A stretch of DNA of 64,000 nucleotides from Filifactor villosus. GTDB lineage: Bacteria > Bacillota > Clostridia > Peptostreptococcales > Filifactoraceae. The notes beneath the pieces were generated by a model. That model saw only the letters and a list, made by a program, of their open reading frames with translations, was not told the origin of the DNA and did not search any database. Location: positions 62,001 through 126,000 of the forward strand of contig NZ_JBHSHL010000003.1 in assembly GCF_042652965.1 (NCBI RefSeq), read 5' to 3'. The stretch's first letter is position 1. Every line of letters begins with the position of its first letter. Of this stretch, positions 61,616-64,000 are shown in pieces. Position numbers and translations under genes: made by a program.

Positions 61616-63445
61616 ATGAAAAAACACATTGCTAAAGTAGCTGCAATCATGGCATGTATGCTGATGTTCACATCCTGCGGCGACTTGGGAGCGGCAGGCG
61701 GAGATTCTGGCTCCGGCGGAGATACTCCTTCCGGCCAGTCTTCATCCGAGATCGAGCAGCAGTATCCCGCATTGGTAGAGCACGAGGGAGATGTTATCGA
61801 AGGAGGGACCCTGAAAGTAGGTATCGTATCGGATTCTCCATTCAAGGGAGTATTCAACGGCTATCTGTATACCGACGGTATTGACGATGCTTTTATGAAG
61901 TACACGATGAACGGGGCCTTCCCTGTTGACGGAGACTTCAAATTGGTCACAAACAGCGACGAGACACCGATCAACCTTTCGTTCGATGAAGAGGCAAAGA
62001 CGGTAAACTACAAGATCAATCCGAAGTTTAAATGGTCCAACGGTGAGCAGGTAACGACGGCGGACATCGTAAAAACCTATGAGATCGTAGCAAACCAGGA
62101 CTATATCACAGCGGCAAAATCCGTACGTTTTGACGATTCCATGCACAACATCGTAGGTATTGTAGAATACAACGAAGGAAAAGCCGACAAGATCTCCGGG
62201 TTGGAAGTCATCGACGATTCCACGATGAAGATCCATGTAAAAGAGATTACTCCTGCACTTCTCTGGGGTGGGGGCTTGGTAGGAGAGTTTGTCAATGCGA
62301 AGCAGTTTGAAGGCATAGAGATGAAGAAGATCATCGAAGCTCCCGCACTCAGAAAGAACCCTCTTTCTTACGGTCCCTATGTGATGAAGGATATGGTGTC
62401 AGGAGAAAAGGTTATCTTTGAAGCAAATCCCCACTACTATCATGGAGAGCCCAAGGTCAAAAACTTGGAGATCGAAGTCCTTCCTCCTTCTCAGCAGGTT
62501 GCTGCAATCAAGGCGGGAAAATATGACTTGGTTTATGATATGAGTGTAGATGTTTTCCCGGAATTACAGGAGCTGTCCAATATCTCGATTGCAACGAGAA
62601 TGGATCTCTATATGAGTTATATGGGCTTTAAACTCGGAAAATGGGATGGAAAACAAGTTGTTGTCGATCCCAATGCCAAGATGGCGGATATGAAATTAAG
62701 ACAGGCTATGGGTTATGCAATCGACAACGACTCCATCGGTAAGCAGTTCTACCACGGACTGAGATTTACTGCGGCATCTCCGATCGCTCCATTGTTTGCT
62801 ACCCTTCACAATCCGGAAATCACAGGATACAAGATCGATCTTGAGAAGGCAAAGGCTCTTCTGGATGAAGCCGGATTCAAGGATGTGGACGGAGACGGAA
62901 TCAGAGAAGACAAGGAAGGAAAACCCCTTACCATCAACTTTGCGATGATGGCGGGTTCCGAGGTTCAAGAGCCTCTGTCCCAATACTACAGACAACAGTG
63001 GAAAGAAATCGGTCTGAAGGTGGAATTGGTAGACGGAAGACTTCTTGACTTCCACAACTTCTATGACAGAATTGAGGCGGATGATCCGGGAATCGACTGT
63101 TATATGGCAGCTTTCGGACTTGCATCCGATCCGGACCAAAACGGTATGTTCGGAAAGAGTGCACCTTTCAACATGTCTCGTTACACCTCCGAAGCGTTGG
63201 ACAACTCTCTTAAGAGAATGGCTTCCAACGAAGCGATGGATGAGGCAAAACGTGTTGAGATCTACCATGAGTTTGAGAAAGTAATGGCGGAAGAAGTTCC
63301 GATCGTTCCTCAAATGAACAGGGTGGACATTCTGCCCGTTAACAAGAGGGTAAAAATGTACAACTGGAACTGGGATGATTCTAAAGCTCAATTCGGATGG
63401 CATTTGATCGAGCTTACTGCGGATGCACCGATCGCAGCGGAATAA
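61616..63445 (+). CDS. Peptide ABC transporter substrate-binding lipoprotein
   Basis: A 609-residue SBP_bac_5 (cluster C) lipoprotein; signal peptide with lipobox FTSC (Cys 20), then a Gly/Ser/Asp linker (GDLGAAGGDSGSGGDTPSG). Binding-domain signatures include KFKWSNGEQVTTADIVKTYE and ALDEAGFKDVDGDGIREDKEGKPLTI-like stretch (LLDEAGFKDVDGDGIRED). Captures peptides for the permease complex encoded upstream. The strong AGGAGG site and separate leader of about 170 bases suggest higher expression than the rest of the operon. A terminator follows the stop. Confidence 0.95.
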   Translation: MKKHIAKVAAIMACMLMFTSCGDLGAAGGDSGSGGDTPSGQSSSEIEQQYPALVEHEGDVIEGGTLKVGIVSDSPFKGVFNGYLYTDGIDDAFMKYTMNGAFPVDGDFKLVTNSDETPINLSFDEEAKTVNYKINPKFKWSNGEQVTTADIVKTYEIVANQDYITAAKSVRFDDSMHNIVGIVEYNEGKADKISGLEVIDDSTMKIHVKEITPALLWGGGLVGEFVNAKQFEGIEMKKIIEAPALRKNPLSYGPYVMKDMVSGEKVIFEANPHYYHGEPKVKNLEIEVLPPSQQVAAIKAGKYDLVYDMSVDVFPELQELSNISIATRMDLYMSYMGFKLGKWDGKQVVVDPNAKMADMKLRQAMGYAIDNDSIGKQFYHGLRFTAASPIAPLFATLHNPEITGYKIDLEKAKALLDEAGFKDVDGDGIREDKEGKPLTINFAMMAGSEVQEPLSQYYRQQWKEIGLKVELVDGRLLDFHNFYDRIEADDPGIDCYMAAFGLASDPDQNGMFGKSAPFNMSRYTSEALDNSLKRMASNEAMDEAKRVEIYHEFEKVMAEEVPIVPQMNRVDILPVNKRVKMYNWNWDDSKAQFGWHLIELTADAPIAAE

Positions 63446-63485
63446 GACAGGAAATCAACCGGTATAGAGCGATTTATATCAAAAA

Positions 63486-63520
63486 AAAACTTCTCCTGCC
63501 CTCGGGTAAGGGGAGTTTTT
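63486..63520 (+). terminator. Terminator of the peptide importer operon
   Basis: AAACTTCTCC pairs with GGGGAGTTT (one wobble) and is followed by eight T. Confidence 0.85.
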
Positions 63521-63559
63521 TTTGATATAGTTGTGTGACAGAATGTTTGTCGTACTATC

Positions 63560-63785
63560 ATACTATTTTCCGTTTGAAATGCCGGGGATGATACTATTCT
63601 CCAATAGAAGTATGGATATATCTGTTTTTCAACCCACGAAAAATCAGTTTATCTTCTATGGGTCACAAATTGTTTATATCTATAATTCAAAGGAAGAATA
63701 GTATGAAACATCTATCATTACCGAAAAACGTTTGGAGGACGATATGCTTCCAAGCCTTCCACCTTTCAATTCTAACAGATACTAC
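63560..63785 (+). repeat. Family A repeat interrupted by a family B copy
   Basis: A left part 63560-63590 (ATACTATTTTCCGTTTGAAA) and right part 63705-63785 (CATTACCGAAAAACGTTTGG ... AATTCTAACAGATACT) add up to about 112 bases, one A unit. Confidence 0.8.
63591..63704 (-). repeat. Family B repeat inserted in family A, reverse orientation
   Basis: A 114-base copy; on the plus strand ATACTATTCTCCAATAGAAG ... AAAGGAAGAATAGTAT. Nested in family A. Confidence 0.88.
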
Positions 63786-63794
63786 TATTCTTCC

Positions 63795-63885
63795 TCGTAT
63801 AATAAAGCAAAGTATAACACTATACTTTCTTATCGGAGTTCAAGTTCTGTTTGAAACTCCAAAATAAAATCAAAAAACCTTCCTT
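63795..63885 (+). repeat. Family D repeat, intact copy
   Basis: CGTATAATAAAGCAAAGTAT ... CTTATCGGAGTTCAAG ... TTTGAAACTCCAAAATAAAA, uninterrupted, in contrast to the copies at 22252 and 24556. Confidence 0.65.
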
Positions 63886-64000
63886 ATAAAAAGCACTCCG
63901 TATAAGCGCAATGAAGGGGTAGCAGTATTGCCTCAGGCTTTAAGCGTTACAGCATAACGCAAAGGCGAACAAATACCCGGCTCCGGTCGAAGCGACGTAC
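63886..64000. other. Window end, no gene seen
   Basis: Holds a small hairpin GCGTTA-CAGCA-TAACGC (63944-63960). The last bases (ATACCCGGCTCCGGTCGAA) faintly resemble 16735-16752 (ATGCCCGGTTCTCGTCGAA). Confidence 0.35.

Overview
The window looks like the chromosome of an anaerobic, low-to-moderate GC Gram-positive bacterium of the Clostridia type, perhaps near Peptostreptococcaceae or Filifactor; the genus is a guess. Supporting signs are strong AGGAGG-type ribosome sites, frequent ATGA/TAATG gene overlaps, many lipobox lipoproteins, two A-type flavodiiron proteins, Ric and DUF438 hemerythrin proteins, FloA/NfeD, and a probable selenoprotein read through an in-frame UGA.

Layout. 1-1115: end of an F1F0 ATP synthase operon (atpD partial, atpC). 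1.5-6.5 kb: a secreted protein of unknown family, a WYL regulator and two paralogous membrane-anchored YARHG proteins whose 3' ends are almost identical DNA. 6.6-16.7 kb: an AT-richer, one-strand cluster of eight genes holding three dynamin-like GTPases, a tyrosine-repeat protein, a radical SAM/SPASM protein, a B12-binding radical SAM protein, a coiled-coil/glycine-rich membrane protein and a 470-residue membrane protein; this is the best candidate for an undescribed system. 17.4-22.1 kb, minus strand: a nitric-oxide/oxygen defence block (Ric, DUF438-hemerythrin-PAS, flavodiiron protein, Crp/Fnr regulator) with an FNR box placed exactly for class II activation of the flavodiiron gene. 22.6-24.3 kb, minus strand: a probable CC/Se-motif selenoprotein and a methyltransferase. 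25.3-28.1 kb: CcdA, a Met-rich thioredoxin-fold lipoprotein and an MsrAB lipoprotein, a surface methionine-sulfoxide repair chain. 28.3-30.8 kb: AraC-type response regulator plus histidine kinase. 31-33 kb: a solo AbiEi-type antitoxin and a small CRISPR array without cas genes. 33-37.7 kb: AraC regulator plus a heterodimeric ABC transporter under a near-perfect Fur box (iron/siderophore type). 38.4-39.9 kb: two secreted proteins. 40.1-42 kb: MarR-pirin-nitroreductase operon with a double operator. 42.4-45.2 kb: NfeD-FloA cluster. 45.5-50.8 kb: RNase R, a lipoprotein, FprA, SmpB. 51.2-56.6 kb: MarR plus RND efflux pair and a small membrane protein. 57.6-63.4 kb: complete peptide ABC importer.

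Intergenic DNA is densely packed with short non-coding repeats. I distinguish four families: A (about 114 bp) and B (about 113 bp), both ending ATACTATT...AATAGTAT; C (about 140-155 bp), with ends resembling GGAAATACCGCACAAAGG; and D (about 90 bp). Family B copies interrupt A and D copies, so B has moved. No transposase is visible in the window.
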